Source of the DNA: Pseudomonadota bacterium
GTDB lineage: Bacteria; Pseudomonadota; Gammaproteobacteria; JAADHS01
Reading direction: 5' to 3'
DNA length: 64,000 nucleotides
NCBI GenBank assembly: GCA_021821045.1
Contig: JAKACW010000021.1
Location: 1 to 64,000, forward strand
Part shown: piece after piece, positions 45,998-54,797 of the stretch
Layout: every line of letters starts with the position of its first letter
Numbering within the stretch: the first letter of the stretch is position 1
Position numbers and translations under genes: made by a program
Notes under the pieces: generated by a model
Database searches by the model: none
What the model saw: the letters and a program-made list of their open reading frames with translations, nothing else
Told to the model about the DNA's origin: nothing

Positions 45998-47074
45998 ATG
46001 GATAGCGCGTTCTGGCGTGGAAAAAAGGTCTTTCTGACCGGTCACACTGGGTTTAAAGGCAGCTGGTTGTCACTGTGGTTGCAGCAGGCCGGCGCCGAGG
46101 TTGCCGGCTACGCTCTGTCACCACCAACCCAACCTTCTCTGTTCGAGGTTGCCGGTGTTACCAAAGGCATGCGCTCGATCATTGCCGACGTGCGCGATCT
46201 TGATGCTCTGAAAAAGGCCGTCGACCAGTGCAAACCCGAAGTCGTCATTCACATGGCGGCTCAGCCTATTGTGCTGTATTCCTACGACCATCCGGTGGAA
46301 ACGTATGCTACCAACGTGATGGGGACCGTTAACGTACTCGAGGCAGTGCGCGTAGTCGACAGCGTGCGCGCGGTGCTGATTGTTACCAGCGACAAATGCT
46401 ACGAAAACAAGGAGTGGGTCTGGGGTTATCGTGAAGACGAGCCCATGGGCGGCTACGATCCCTATTCAAATAGCAAGGGCTGCGCCGAACTGGTGACCGC
46501 CGCTTATCGGAACTCCTTTTTCCCGGCTGAACGCTATGCACAACACGGTGTGGCCATCGCTTCTGCCCGCGCCGGTAATGTGATCGGTGGCGGCGACTGG
46601 GCCGATTACCGGCTCATTCCGGACATGATGAAGGCGGTAATGGCCAAGCGTCCGCTGGTCGTTCGCAATCCCCATGCTATTCGGCCATGGCAGCACGTGC
46701 TCGAGCCCTTACATGGCTATTTGTGCCTGGCGGAAAAGCTGGTCCAGGATGGGCCGGAATACTGTGGGGGTTGGAATTTTGGGCCTCGCGAACACGATGC
46801 GCAGGATGTGCAGCATATCGTCGAGACGGTCGCGCGTCAGTGGGGCGAGGGCGCGACTTGGCAGCTGGATGGCAAAACCTATCCGCACGAAGCGAATTAT
46901 CTCAAGCTTGACTGTTCGAAAGCCAAGGCGCTGCTCGGGTGGTCGCCGAAAACGACGGTTGCGCTGGCATTGGAGTGGATCGTTGAGTGGTTTAAGGCCT
47001 ATGAAGCGGGGGCCGATATGCACGCAGTGACGTTGGCTCAGATCGCGCGTTTCGACAACCTAGACAAGGGGTAG
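45998..47074 (+). CDS. rfbG: CDP-glucose 4,6-dehydratase
   Basis: 358 residues of the SDR fold: VFLTGHTGFKGSWLSLWLQQAGAEVAGYAL is the NAD site and GYDPYSNSKGCAELVTAAYR holds the Tyr-x3-Lys dyad; PWQHVLEPLHGYL is typical of RfbG. It converts CDP-glucose to CDP-4-keto-6-deoxyglucose. It sits between rfbF and the C-methyltransferase, 2 bases before the latter. No rfbH (dehydrase) is seen, so the pathway does not lead to abequose- or ascarylose-type 3-deoxy sugars. Confidence 0.96.
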   Translation: MDSAFWRGKKVFLTGHTGFKGSWLSLWLQQAGAEVAGYALSPPTQPSLFEVAGVTKGMRSIIADVRDLDALKKAVDQCKPEVVIHMAAQPIVLYSYDHPVETYATNVMGTVNVLEAVRVVDSVRAVLIVTSDKCYENKEWVWGYREDEPMGGYDPYSNSKGCAELVTAAYRNSFFPAERYAQHGVAIASARAGNVIGGGDWADYRLIPDMMKAVMAKRPLVVRNPHAIRPWQHVLEPLHGYLCLAEKLVQDGPEYCGGWNFGPREHDAQDVQHIVETVARQWGEGATWQLDGKTYPHEANYLKLDCSKAKALLGWSPKTTVALALEWIVEWFKAYEAGADMHAVTLAQIARFDNLDKG

Positions 47075-47076
47075 CC

Positions 47077-48312
47077 GTGAGTAAACTAAATTGCCGTTTT
47101 TGTGACACCGCATTGACGCATACGCTGGTCGACCTCGGCATGTCGCCCCTGTCGAATGCCTACGTTAAGCCCGAACGCTTGCAGGCAATGGAAGCTTTTT
47201 TTCCATTGCACGCCTATGTTTGCGACAAATGTTTTCTCGTGCAGCTGCCCGAGGTGGAGAAGCCCGAAAACATTTTCGTCGACTACGCCTACTTTTCTTC
47301 CTACTCGGCCAGTTGGCTGAGGCATTGCGAAGTCTACGTCAACAAGATGATCGAGCGCTTCGGCTACGGCCCCAAGCACCAAGTCATCGAAATCGCCAGC
47401 AACGACGGCTACTTGCTCAAGTACTTTAAGCAGCGGGGCGTGCCGGTGCTGGGTGTCGAGCCGGCGGCCAATGTTGCTAAGGTTGCGCAGAATGCGGGCA
47501 TCAACACGATTACCAAATTCTTCGGCGTAAAGACTGCCAAGGAACTCGCTGCCGGAAACATGAAGGCGGATCTGCTGCTCGGTAACAACGTGCTTGCGCA
47601 TGTGCCTGACATCAACGACTTTGTTGGCGGTATGAAGGTGGTACTCAAGGCCGGCGGCGTCGTGACCATGGAGTTTCCGCATCTGATGCGGCTGATGCAG
47701 GAGAACCAGTTCGACACCATCTATCACGAACATTTCTCCTATTTGTCATTCAGCACGGTGAAGACGATTTTCGCCAAACACGGGTTGACACTGTTCGACG
47801 TCGAGGAGCTGCCTACCCATGGCGGGTCGCTGCGGATCTATGCGCGCCACGTGGAGGACTCGGCTAAGACCGTGTCGGCCGCGGTGACCGAGCTGCTTGA
47901 TCGGGAAGCGAAGGCCGGCTACGGTCGCATAGAGCACTACACGGCATTTTCCGAGCAGGTCAACCGGACCAAGCGCAAGCTACTCAATTTTTTGATCGAT
48001 GCGCGCGAAAGCGGCAAACGCATCGTCGGTTACGGTGCGCCAGCCAAGGGCAATACTTTGCTGAACTACTGCGGGATACGCAGCGACTTTCTCGAGTACA
48101 CGGTGGATCTCAGCCCTCACAAGCAGGGTCAGTATTTGCCGGGCACGCACATTCCCGTCTTTGCGCCGGACAAGATCGCGCAGACCAAGCCCGACTATGT
48201 GTTGATCTTGCCGTGGAACCTGAAGGACGAGGTTATGGAGCAGATGGCGCACATTCGCCAGTGGGGCGGACAATTCGTGGTTCCGATTCCCGAGGTCAAG
48301 GTTTATCCGTGA
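47077..48312 (+). CDS. Sugar C-methyltransferase (SAM-dependent, TcaB9/TylC3-like)
   Basis: 411 residues, GTG start two bases after rfbG. An N-terminal zinc domain (CRFCDTALTH and VCDKCFLVQLP), a Rossmann SAM domain (VIEIASNDGYLLKYFKQRGVPVLGVEP), the active-site block FDTIYHEHFSYLS with Tyr and His conserved in sugar 3-C-methyltransferases, and a C-terminal domain with RIVGYGAPAKGNTLLNYCG. In this context it would methylate CDP-4-keto-6-deoxyglucose or an epimer, giving a branched sugar. The exact position is inferred from the family. Confidence 0.9.
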   Translation: MSKLNCRFCDTALTHTLVDLGMSPLSNAYVKPERLQAMEAFFPLHAYVCDKCFLVQLPEVEKPENIFVDYAYFSSYSASWLRHCEVYVNKMIERFGYGPKHQVIEIASNDGYLLKYFKQRGVPVLGVEPAANVAKVAQNAGINTITKFFGVKTAKELAAGNMKADLLLGNNVLAHVPDINDFVGGMKVVLKAGGVVTMEFPHLMRLMQENQFDTIYHEHFSYLSFSTVKTIFAKHGLTLFDVEELPTHGGSLRIYARHVEDSAKTVSAAVTELLDREAKAGYGRIEHYTAFSEQVNRTKRKLLNFLIDARESGKRIVGYGAPAKGNTLLNYCGIRSDFLEYTVDLSPHKQGQYLPGTHIPVFAPDKIAQTKPDYVLILPWNLKDEVMEQMAHIRQWGGQFVVPIPEVKVYP

Positions 48313-48848
48313 TCTTTGTCGACACGCCGCTGCATGGCGCCAAAGTGATCGAGCTGGAGCGCATCGAAGACGAGCGCGGTTTTTTTGCGCGATCATGGTG
48401 CGAGCGCGAATTCGCCGCGCATGGGCTCAACCCGAATCTGAAGCAGTGCAATGTGTCGTTTAACAACTATCGCGGGACGTTGCGGGGGATGCATTTCCAA
48501 GTCGCGCCCTATGAGGAAGCCAAGCTGGTGCGTTGTACCATGGGCGTAATCTACGACGTGATAATCGATTTGCGGAATGACTCACCGACGTACTTGCGCC
48601 ATTTCGGCATCGAGTTGAGCGCGGAGAACCGACGAATGCTCTACATTCCGGAAGGTTTCGCCCACGGCTTCCAAACGCTAATGGAGAATTCCGAAGTGTT
48701 GTATCAAATGTCGGCGTTCTATCAGTCTGGCGCCGCGAGCGGCGTACGCTGGAACGATCCCGCGTTTGGAATCGAGTGGCCGGCGGTTGATCAGCGAATC
48801 ATTTCTCCGCGGGATGCCGCATATCCTGATTATCACGCGCGTGCGTAG
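48309..48848 (+). CDS. RfbC/RmlC-like sugar 3,5-epimerase
   Basis: 179 residues; GTG start overlaps the methyltransferase stop in GTGA. NYRGTLRGMHFQ has the catalytic His, AKLVRC the conserved Lys, and MLYIPEGFAHGFQTL the barrel motif; EVLYQMSAFY carries the Tyr. It resembles dTDP-4-keto-6-deoxyglucose 3,5-epimerase, but no rmlA, rmlB or rmlD lies nearby, so it more likely works on the CDP-linked, perhaps methylated, 4-keto sugar. Confidence 0.9.
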   Translation: MIFVDTPLHGAKVIELERIEDERGFFARSWCEREFAAHGLNPNLKQCNVSFNNYRGTLRGMHFQVAPYEEAKLVRCTMGVIYDVIIDLRNDSPTYLRHFGIELSAENRRMLYIPEGFAHGFQTLMENSEVLYQMSAFYQSGAASGVRWNDPAFGIEWPAVDQRIISPRDAAYPDYHARA

Positions 48849-48863
48849 AGTGGACTGACGACT

Positions 48864-50171
48864 GTGGCCAACATCATGGACGACAAGAGAGACATGGCAG
48901 CGTTGGGTAAAGCCATGTACGATATGGCCGCGCGGATGTATCCGATTTGCCGCAGCATTACCGGCGACGGCGTGCGGTCGACGTTGAAGATCGTCTCCCA
49001 GGTCATTCCGCTGCAGGTGCACGAAGTTCCTTCGGGCGCTCAAGTCTTCGACTGGGTCGTGCCCCGCGAGTGGAACGTCCGCGACGCCTATGTGGCGAAT
49101 AGCCGCGGCGAGCGCGTCATCGACTTTAAGAAGCATAACCTGCACGTACTGAATTACAGTTCGCCGATCAACGCCACCATGAGTCTGGCGGAACTCAAGC
49201 CCCATTTGTTCAGCTTGCCGGACAAGCCGGATTGGATACCCTACAGAACGTCCTATTACCGGGAGAACTGGGGTTTCTGTCTCAGTCACAAGGCGCTGCT
49301 GGCCCTGCCCGAGGATCAGTACACAGTCGTGATCGACTCAACGCTGGAACCCGGAGCACTCACCTATGGCGAGTACTATGTTCGTGGTGAGCTGGCCGAC
49401 GAGGTCTTGATTTCTTGCCATATTTGCCATCCTTCCCTGGCTAATGACAATCTATCCGGCATCGCTCTGGCATCGCATTTGGCGCGTTTGTTAGGCGATG
49501 CACGGCCGCGGTATTCCTATCGGTTTGTGTTCATCCCAGGCACCATCGGATCGATCGCCTGGCTTAGCCGCAACGAGGAGACGGCGCAGCGAATCAAGCA
49601 CGGTTTGGTCGTGGTGTGCGTGGGCGATGGCGGGAAGTTTACGTACAAGAAGAGTCGGCGCGGCAATGCAGTCATCGACCGTGCCGTGTTGCATGTGCTT
49701 AGCCACGAAGCCGGCGAATTCAATCAAATCGAGTTTTACCCCTACGGATATGACGAGCGCCAGTACTGCTCACCCGGCTTCAATCTTGCGGTGGGAAGTC
49801 TGTCGCGCACGACTCACGGCGAGTATCCGCAGTATCACACGAGCGCGGACGATCTTGATTTAATATCACCGCGCAATCTTGCGGAGTCGTTACAGGTTTA
49901 TTTGAAGGTGGTCGATGTAATCGAGCACGATCGGATCTATATCAATCAGAATCCGAAATGCGAACCTCAGCTCGGCAAGCGCGGCCTGTACGGCGGAGTG
50001 GGGGCGACAGCGCGACCCGCAAATGAAATGGCGCTGCTGTGGGTGTTGAATCTGAGCGACGGTAGTCATAGTTTGCTCGACATCGCTGAGCGGGCGAATA
50101 TGCCGTTCGAGCAGATCAAGCACGCGGCGAAGGCGCTGCTGGGCTGCGGGCTGTTGCGAGCGGCGGACTAA
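48864..50171 (+). CDS. DUF4910 family aminopeptidase-like protein in sugar cluster
   Basis: 435 residues. The core resembles zinc aminopeptidases of the M28-like fold: MYPICRSITGDGVR is a family signature, and EVLISCHICHPSLANDNLSGIALASHLARLL carries the His and Asp metal ligands; SADDLDLISPRNLAESL follows. A C-terminal winged-helix-like segment (LLDIAERANMPFEQIKHAAKALL) is present. Family members commonly sit in polysaccharide loci, where a deacylase or amidase role on a sugar is plausible but unproven. GTG start 48864; ATG 48876 is possible. Confidence 0.88.
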   Translation: MANIMDDKRDMAALGKAMYDMAARMYPICRSITGDGVRSTLKIVSQVIPLQVHEVPSGAQVFDWVVPREWNVRDAYVANSRGERVIDFKKHNLHVLNYSSPINATMSLAELKPHLFSLPDKPDWIPYRTSYYRENWGFCLSHKALLALPEDQYTVVIDSTLEPGALTYGEYYVRGELADEVLISCHICHPSLANDNLSGIALASHLARLLGDARPRYSYRFVFIPGTIGSIAWLSRNEETAQRIKHGLVVVCVGDGGKFTYKKSRRGNAVIDRAVLHVLSHEAGEFNQIEFYPYGYDERQYCSPGFNLAVGSLSRTTHGEYPQYHTSADDLDLISPRNLAESLQVYLKVVDVIEHDRIYINQNPKCEPQLGKRGLYGGVGATARPANEMALLWVLNLSDGSHSLLDIAERANMPFEQIKHAAKALLGCGLLRAAD

Positions 50172-50237
50172 TTCGAGGGCCCCGAAGGGGCGTGGACGAT
50201 CAAGGGCGCGGCGGCGCCCAGACAAAAGTGACGGACT

Positions 50238-51074
50238 ATGAAGCATCAACTGGAAGCAAAGACGGTCAAGACTATCTCACCCCCCTCGGGATGGGAGCGC
50301 ATCGATTTTCGGGAGCTGTGGGAGTATCGCGATCTGTTCGCATCCCTGGTGGTGCGCGACATCAAGGTGATGTACGCGCAGACGGTGCTCGGCTTCCTGT
50401 GGGCGATACTGAACCCGGTGGTTCAGATAGTCATGTTTACCCTGGTGTTTGGAAAAATCGCCAAGCTCTACACGGATGGTATCCCCTACCTGTTGTTCGT
50501 GACGGTGGCGGTCATTCCCTGGTCCTACATGTCGCATGCGCTGACGGCAAGCAGTCAGAGCCTGGTGACCGGGCAGGGCATGCTGGGCAAGGTCTACTTT
50601 CCCCGCATGTTGTTTCCGATTGCGCCGATTCTTTCCAAGATGCTGGATTTCCTGATTTCCCTGGTGCTGATCGCCATTGTCATGATCTACTACCAGATTG
50701 CGCCCAACGCCAATTTTATTTACCTACCGCTGTTCCTGCTGGAAATGATCCTACTGCCCATGGCGATGGGGCTGTGGCTGTCGGCGCTGGCCATTCGCTA
50801 CCGCGACGTCAAGTTCATGCTTCAATTCGTCATCCGCATGCTGATGTTCACGGCGCCCATCGTTTACTCGGCCTCGACCATTCCGGATGTCTATCGCTTT
50901 CTTTACTCGCTCAATCCTCTGGTAAGCGTGATCGAGGGGATTCGCTCCAGCCTGCTCGGGCTGGAGATGCAATGGGCGTTTCTGATTCCAGGCTATATCG
51001 TGACACTGGTGTTGCTGGTCACAGGCGCGCTGTATTTCCGCCGGATGGAGCGCACATTCGCTGACGTGATCTAG
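50238..51074 (+). CDS. wzm: Polysaccharide ABC exporter permease (Wzm type)
   Basis: 278 residues, six predicted transmembrane helices of the ABC-2 type. WEYRDLFASLVVRDIKVMYAQTVLGFLWAILNPVVQIVMFTLVFG is the characteristic N-terminal region; the LNPLVSVIEGIRSSLLG block near the C terminus is also typical. It forms the inner-membrane channel for an undecaprenyl-linked polysaccharide such as O-antigen. Its ATPase partner follows 34 bases later. Confidence 0.93.
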   Translation: MKHQLEAKTVKTISPPSGWERIDFRELWEYRDLFASLVVRDIKVMYAQTVLGFLWAILNPVVQIVMFTLVFGKIAKLYTDGIPYLLFVTVAVIPWSYMSHALTASSQSLVTGQGMLGKVYFPRMLFPIAPILSKMLDFLISLVLIAIVMIYYQIAPNANFIYLPLFLLEMILLPMAMGLWLSALAIRYRDVKFMLQFVIRMLMFTAPIVYSASTIPDVYRFLYSLNPLVSVIEGIRSSLLGLEMQWAFLIPGYIVTLVLLVTGALYFRRMERTFADVI

Positions 51075-51108
51075 GGCGGCGCGAGCACAAATTGAGAGAG
51101 AGTGAACA

Positions 51109-52443
51109 ATGAGCGATGATGATTTCGCCCTCAAGGTTGAGGGCTTGTACAAGGTGTTCCGCCTGGGTTCCAAGGAAGATGACAGCGAGTCCTTGGCGAA
51201 CGCGCTTTTCGGCGCCTTCAAGAATCCATTGGCCAACTACCGGAAGTACCGCTCGCTCTATCGTTTCGACGATATCGATTTTGACAACCCGGACAATCCG
51301 GAGAACGATCCCAATGTACTGTGGGCGCTGCGCGGCGTCTCTTTCACGGTCAAGCCGGGCGAGCTGGTGGGGATCATCGGCCACAACGGTGCCGGCAAGT
51401 CGACGTTACTCAAGTTGTTATCACGGATTTCCTCTCCGTCCCGCGGCACGATCAAGCTCAAGGGAAGGGTTTCCAGCCTGTTGGAGGTCGGCACGGGATT
51501 TCATCCCGAATTGACGGGGCGTGAGAACGTCTATTTGAACGGCACCATTCTCGGCATGCGCAAAAAGGAAGTCGATGTTAAGTTCGACGAGATCGTCGAG
51601 TTCTCCGGGGTGGAAAAATTTCTCGACACCCCGGTCAAGCGTTACTCCAGCGGTATGCGCGTGCGCCTGGCGTTTGCGGTGGCCGCGCACCTCGAGCCCG
51701 AGATCCTGATCGTGGACGAGGTGCTTGCAGTCGGTGATGCCAACTTTCAGAAGAAATGTCTCGCTAAAATGGAAGATGTCGGCCAGACCGGCCGCACGGT
51801 GTTATTCGTTTCCCACAGCATGCCGGCAATCACGCGCCTGTGCCCGCGCACGATTCTGCTGAAGCAGGGTCGCGTTCTGGCCGATGGGCCGTCGCATGAT
51901 GTGGTTACCTCCTATCTGCATGGCGGGGTGGGCTCGACGGCAGCGAGAGAGTGGAGGGAGACCGAGGCAGCCCCCTCCGGCGATGTGGCCCGCCTACGCG
52001 CGGTACGTGTTCGCGGCGAGGGAGGGGAGATCCTGCCGGTGGCCAATATCCGCAAGCCGATGTCAGTGGAAATCGAGTTCGAGATCATCAAGGAAGGCTA
52101 CGTCCTGCTGCCGCAGTTCCGTTTAGTGAACGAAGAGGGGGTGCATATCTTCACTGCGGTGGATCTGGATCCGCAGTGGCGGGGCAAGCGACGGCCGACG
52201 GGCAGATATATCGCGCGCGCGACAATCCCCGGAAATCTGCTCTCCGAGGGCGTTCACTATGTGAGTGTTTCAGCGTTGACCATCGAGCCGAACACCCTCA
52301 AACAGTTCAATGAACGGGAAGTGGTTGCGTTTCAGGTCGTCGATAGCATGGACACCGATGGGGCTCGCGGGGACTGGACGGGCAATTTGGTCGGCGCCGT
52401 TCGGCCTCTGCTGGAGTGGCGAACGGAGTATTCCGCCGCCTAG
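51109..52443 (+). CDS. wzt: Polysaccharide ABC exporter ATPase with C-terminal glycan-binding domain (Wzt type)
   Basis: 444 residues. Walker [19 protein letters not shown], signature [21 protein letters not shown], Walker [16 protein letters not shown]. An N-terminal insertion (about residues 18-60, [26 protein letters not shown]) is common in O-antigen and teichoic-type exporters. Residues about 275-440 form a Wzt-type C-terminal beta-sandwich, which in characterised systems recognises a terminal modification of the glycan. This implies an export-licensing cap, perhaps methyl, on this polysaccharide. Confidence 0.93.
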   Translation: MSDDDFALKVEGLYKVFRLGSKEDDSESLANALFGAFKNPLANYRKYRSLYRFDDIDFDNPDNPENDPNVLWALRGVSFTVKPGELVGIIGHNGAGKSTLLKLLSRISSPSRGTIKLKGRVSSLLEVGTGFHPELTGRENVYLNGTILGMRKKEVDVKFDEIVEFSGVEKFLDTPVKRYSSGMRVRLAFAVAAHLEPEILIVDEVLAVGDANFQKKCLAKMEDVGQTGRTVLFVSHSMPAITRLCPRTILLKQGRVLADGPSHDVVTSYLHGGVGSTAAREWRETEAAPSGDVARLRAVRVRGEGGEILPVANIRKPMSVEIEFEIIKEGYVLLPQFRLVNEEGVHIFTAVDLDPQWRGKRRPTGRYIARATIPGNLLSEGVHYVSVSALTIEPNTLKQFNEREVVAFQVVDSMDTDGARGDWTGNLVGAVRPLLEWRTEYSAA

Positions 52444-52518
52444 CGATGGGGCGGGGCACCAGCGCGTGTCGATCAGGGCTGGGGAGTTCCTGCCTTTCAA
52501 ACCGTTTCGAAGTCGTGC

Positions 52519-53715
52519 TCAAATGTTTCCGGATGTCTGACGAATGGTGTCGATGATGTCGCCATAGCGCCGCTTGTAGCCATCGGGCGTGTGATGGGAT
52601 CGGGCGTATTCCCACGCTCTCACCGCCATGCCTTGTAGCTCGTCGGCCGGCCGGTCGGCGAAAGTTCGCAGCGTCTGCACCAGGTTCCCGACCGAACAGT
52701 CTGTCAGGGTGATGCCGAAGTCTCGGGTGTCCATGCCCGACTCGTAGCTGGCGATGGGGATCAGGCCCGCCTGAGTGCAGGTGACCACAGCGCCCGCCTG
52801 GCCCTCCGCGCAGGAGGGATAGATCAGCGCGCTGCATTGGTTGACCAATTCCTGGAACCGCGTCGAGCCGACATCGGTCCAGCCGATGGCGTAGATGTTC
52901 GGGGTCTGATGCAGTTCTTTGTGGTATTGCTGGCTGAATTCCTTTTCCTGCTGCAGCGGGCCGCACACATACAGCTCCAGTTCCGGCGTCTGTGCAAACG
53001 CTTCGAGCACCAGGTCCAGGCCCTTGTGCACCAGTCCCGTGCTGCCCAGCCACAGGAAGCGCGTTCTCGCCGCGGCGAAATCCTTGGATTGCGGTGAGGG
53101 GTACACATTCGGCGTCGGCACGTTCAGCGCGTACATGGGCTTCTTGGCGTAGGCGTAGGTTCCCATGGTGAAGTCGTTGCCCAAAACCACGGCATGGTCG
53201 GCATTTTCGACGGCGGCGCTTTTCTCGATGATGCGGATGCTGTTGCTGTTGACGCCGCGGCGCTGTTGCAGGTCGAGCACCCGCTTGAAGGCGACGGCGT
53301 TATTGAAGACATAGTGCGAGGTGTCGAAGTGTGCGATCTTGACGCAGTCGGCGTTGAGCCGGCGCGCGATCTGGCTGAAATTGATCCGGGCCGAGACGAA
53401 GAAATCGTAGCGTTTGCGTGGCGTGAAGGTGTCGTTCAGATAATGAATCACATCCACCGCGTAACCGCGATCCAGGAACACCTGGGCCATCTGCAAGGAT
53501 TCGATGTGGTGGGTATGAGCGCTAGAGACCTTGGCGCTTTCGTCTAGCAGAAAAGGGTCGATGACGTAGGCCAGCAGGACATTACCCTTGACCGCGCCTG
53601 CTGGGGGGCGCGACACCACTTGGCGGTGCTTCGGGTCGATGACCGACACTTCCAGGCCAAGCCGGCGCAGTCGGTTTTTTTGGTTCTTAAGGAAGCTCGC
53701 TATCATGGTGGTCAC
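52519..53715 (-). CDS. Glycosyltransferase family 4-like (GT-B)
   Basis: 398 residues. RFLWLGSTGLVHKGLDLVLEAFAQTPELELYVCG is the GT-B donor-binding start, SALIYPSCAEGQAGAVVTCTQAGLIPIASYESG the E-x7-E-like region, and VNVPTPNVYPSPQ separates the two halves. It should transfer a nucleotide sugar onto the growing glycan. It is convergent with wzt and, like the next two genes, on the minus strand. Donor and acceptor are unknown. Confidence 0.85.
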   Translation of the reverse strand: MTTMIASFLKNQKNRLRRLGLEVSVIDPKHRQVVSRPPAGAVKGNVLLAYVIDPFLLDESAKVSSAHTHHIESLQMAQVFLDRGYAVDVIHYLNDTFTPRKRYDFFVSARINFSQIARRLNADCVKIAHFDTSHYVFNNAVAFKRVLDLQQRRGVNSNSIRIIEKSAAVENADHAVVLGNDFTMGTYAYAKKPMYALNVPTPNVYPSPQSKDFAAARTRFLWLGSTGLVHKGLDLVLEAFAQTPELELYVCGPLQQEKEFSQQYHKELHQTPNIYAIGWTDVGSTRFQELVNQCSALIYPSCAEGQAGAVVTCTQAGLIPIASYESGMDTRDFGITLTDCSVGNLVQTLRTFADRPADELQGMAVRAWEYARSHHTPDGYKRRYGDIIDTIRQTSGNI

Positions 53716-53856
53716 TCTTGGGAAGCATGATGGAACCTGGGGCTATGGTTCAGCGGAGAGGCGTGGTCACAGGATTGAAGGTCATCGAGTGAAATGCGGC
53801 TCGTGGATGCCAACACGGGCGATTGCGTGATCCCAGCATGCTCGAACATGGCCGGC

Positions 53857-54741
53857 TCAGTCCAAACTGACCTTCGTGAAGTCCTTCTCGATCTCCCCGC
53901 AAAACACGCGATTGTAGTTTTCCCATTCGCGCTGCTTGCGCGGTGTCGGAAAGTTGGTGTCCGTCCAATGCCCGAACTCGTTTTCGCGGGTATCCTTGAT
54001 CTCATAGACATCGATGTTTCGGTATTCGATGCGTCTGATCGGAAAACGGGGGAGCAGAATTTCGTAGGATTCGGCCTTGTGAAACCGCACATAGGGCCGG
54101 TTCGGAAAGATGCGAAGCTCCTTGTTGACCTCGCCATCCGATGCGTAGGCTTGCCCCTGCGGGTCTATGTAAACCGTCCGGATGGGTATCGATGCCAGTA
54201 CTTCCGAGCCTTGCAGGCCCATCATGAATGAGCGGAACGCCTCAGCGCCTGAGGGGAGGAGGTACATGTCCGCGTCCCATTTAACGACGAAATTACGCGA
54301 GGCCTTGGAGAGGCACCAATTATAGTAATAGGCGAGGCTGCGCACCGAGTTGACATCGGTTTGGGCGTGCTCCGCGCCGCAGCGGGCGATCTGAAACGGA
54401 TATTCAAAGATTTTTATTTTGTCGGTGGCGTCGATACGGCTTTTGAGATCCTTGACCAATTGCAGCGTCGAGTCGGTGCTGCCATTGTCGATGTAGACGA
54501 TTTCATCGAAGGTGTTGTAAATCGACTGAATGCAGCGTTCAATCTTGGACTCTTCATTTTTTGAACGAATCATTGCCGAAAAGCCGGTCGGTTTCTTTTC
54601 CGACTTCAATGAAAAGAAGAATCGCTCGTCGTTTTCTGTATTCCGAAAGTGTAGATCACGGTCGTAGTACCAGCGCAAGGCCGTGTTTTTGGCATTCTTC
54701 AGCACTCGGCTTATCAATGATGGGGTCTTAGTGTTGGACAT
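53857..54741 (-). CDS. Glycosyltransferase family 2
   Basis: 294 residues with a GT-A core: FSAMIRSKNEESKIERCIQSIYNTFDEIVYIDNGSTDSTLQLVKDL is the nucleotide-binding start and FVVKWDADMYLLPSGAEAF contains the DxD-type metal motif. The C-terminal part (FPNRPYVRFHKAESYEILL) is family-specific. Without a membrane segment, it probably acts at the cytoplasmic face. No preferred substrate can be read from the sequence. Confidence 0.87.
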   Translation of the reverse strand: MSNTKTPSLISRVLKNAKNTALRWYYDRDLHFRNTENDERFFFSLKSEKKPTGFSAMIRSKNEESKIERCIQSIYNTFDEIVYIDNGSTDSTLQLVKDLKSRIDATDKIKIFEYPFQIARCGAEHAQTDVNSVRSLAYYYNWCLSKASRNFVVKWDADMYLLPSGAEAFRSFMMGLQGSEVLASIPIRTVYIDPQGQAYASDGEVNKELRIFPNRPYVRFHKAESYEILLPRFPIRRIEYRNIDVYEIKDTRENEFGHWTDTNFPTPRKQREWENYNRVFCGEIEKDFTKVSLD

Positions 54742-54797
54742 GACATGCGCTCTCGTTTATGTCCTGTGATGGGATCCGCTGCGCGGTCGCGGTGAGT

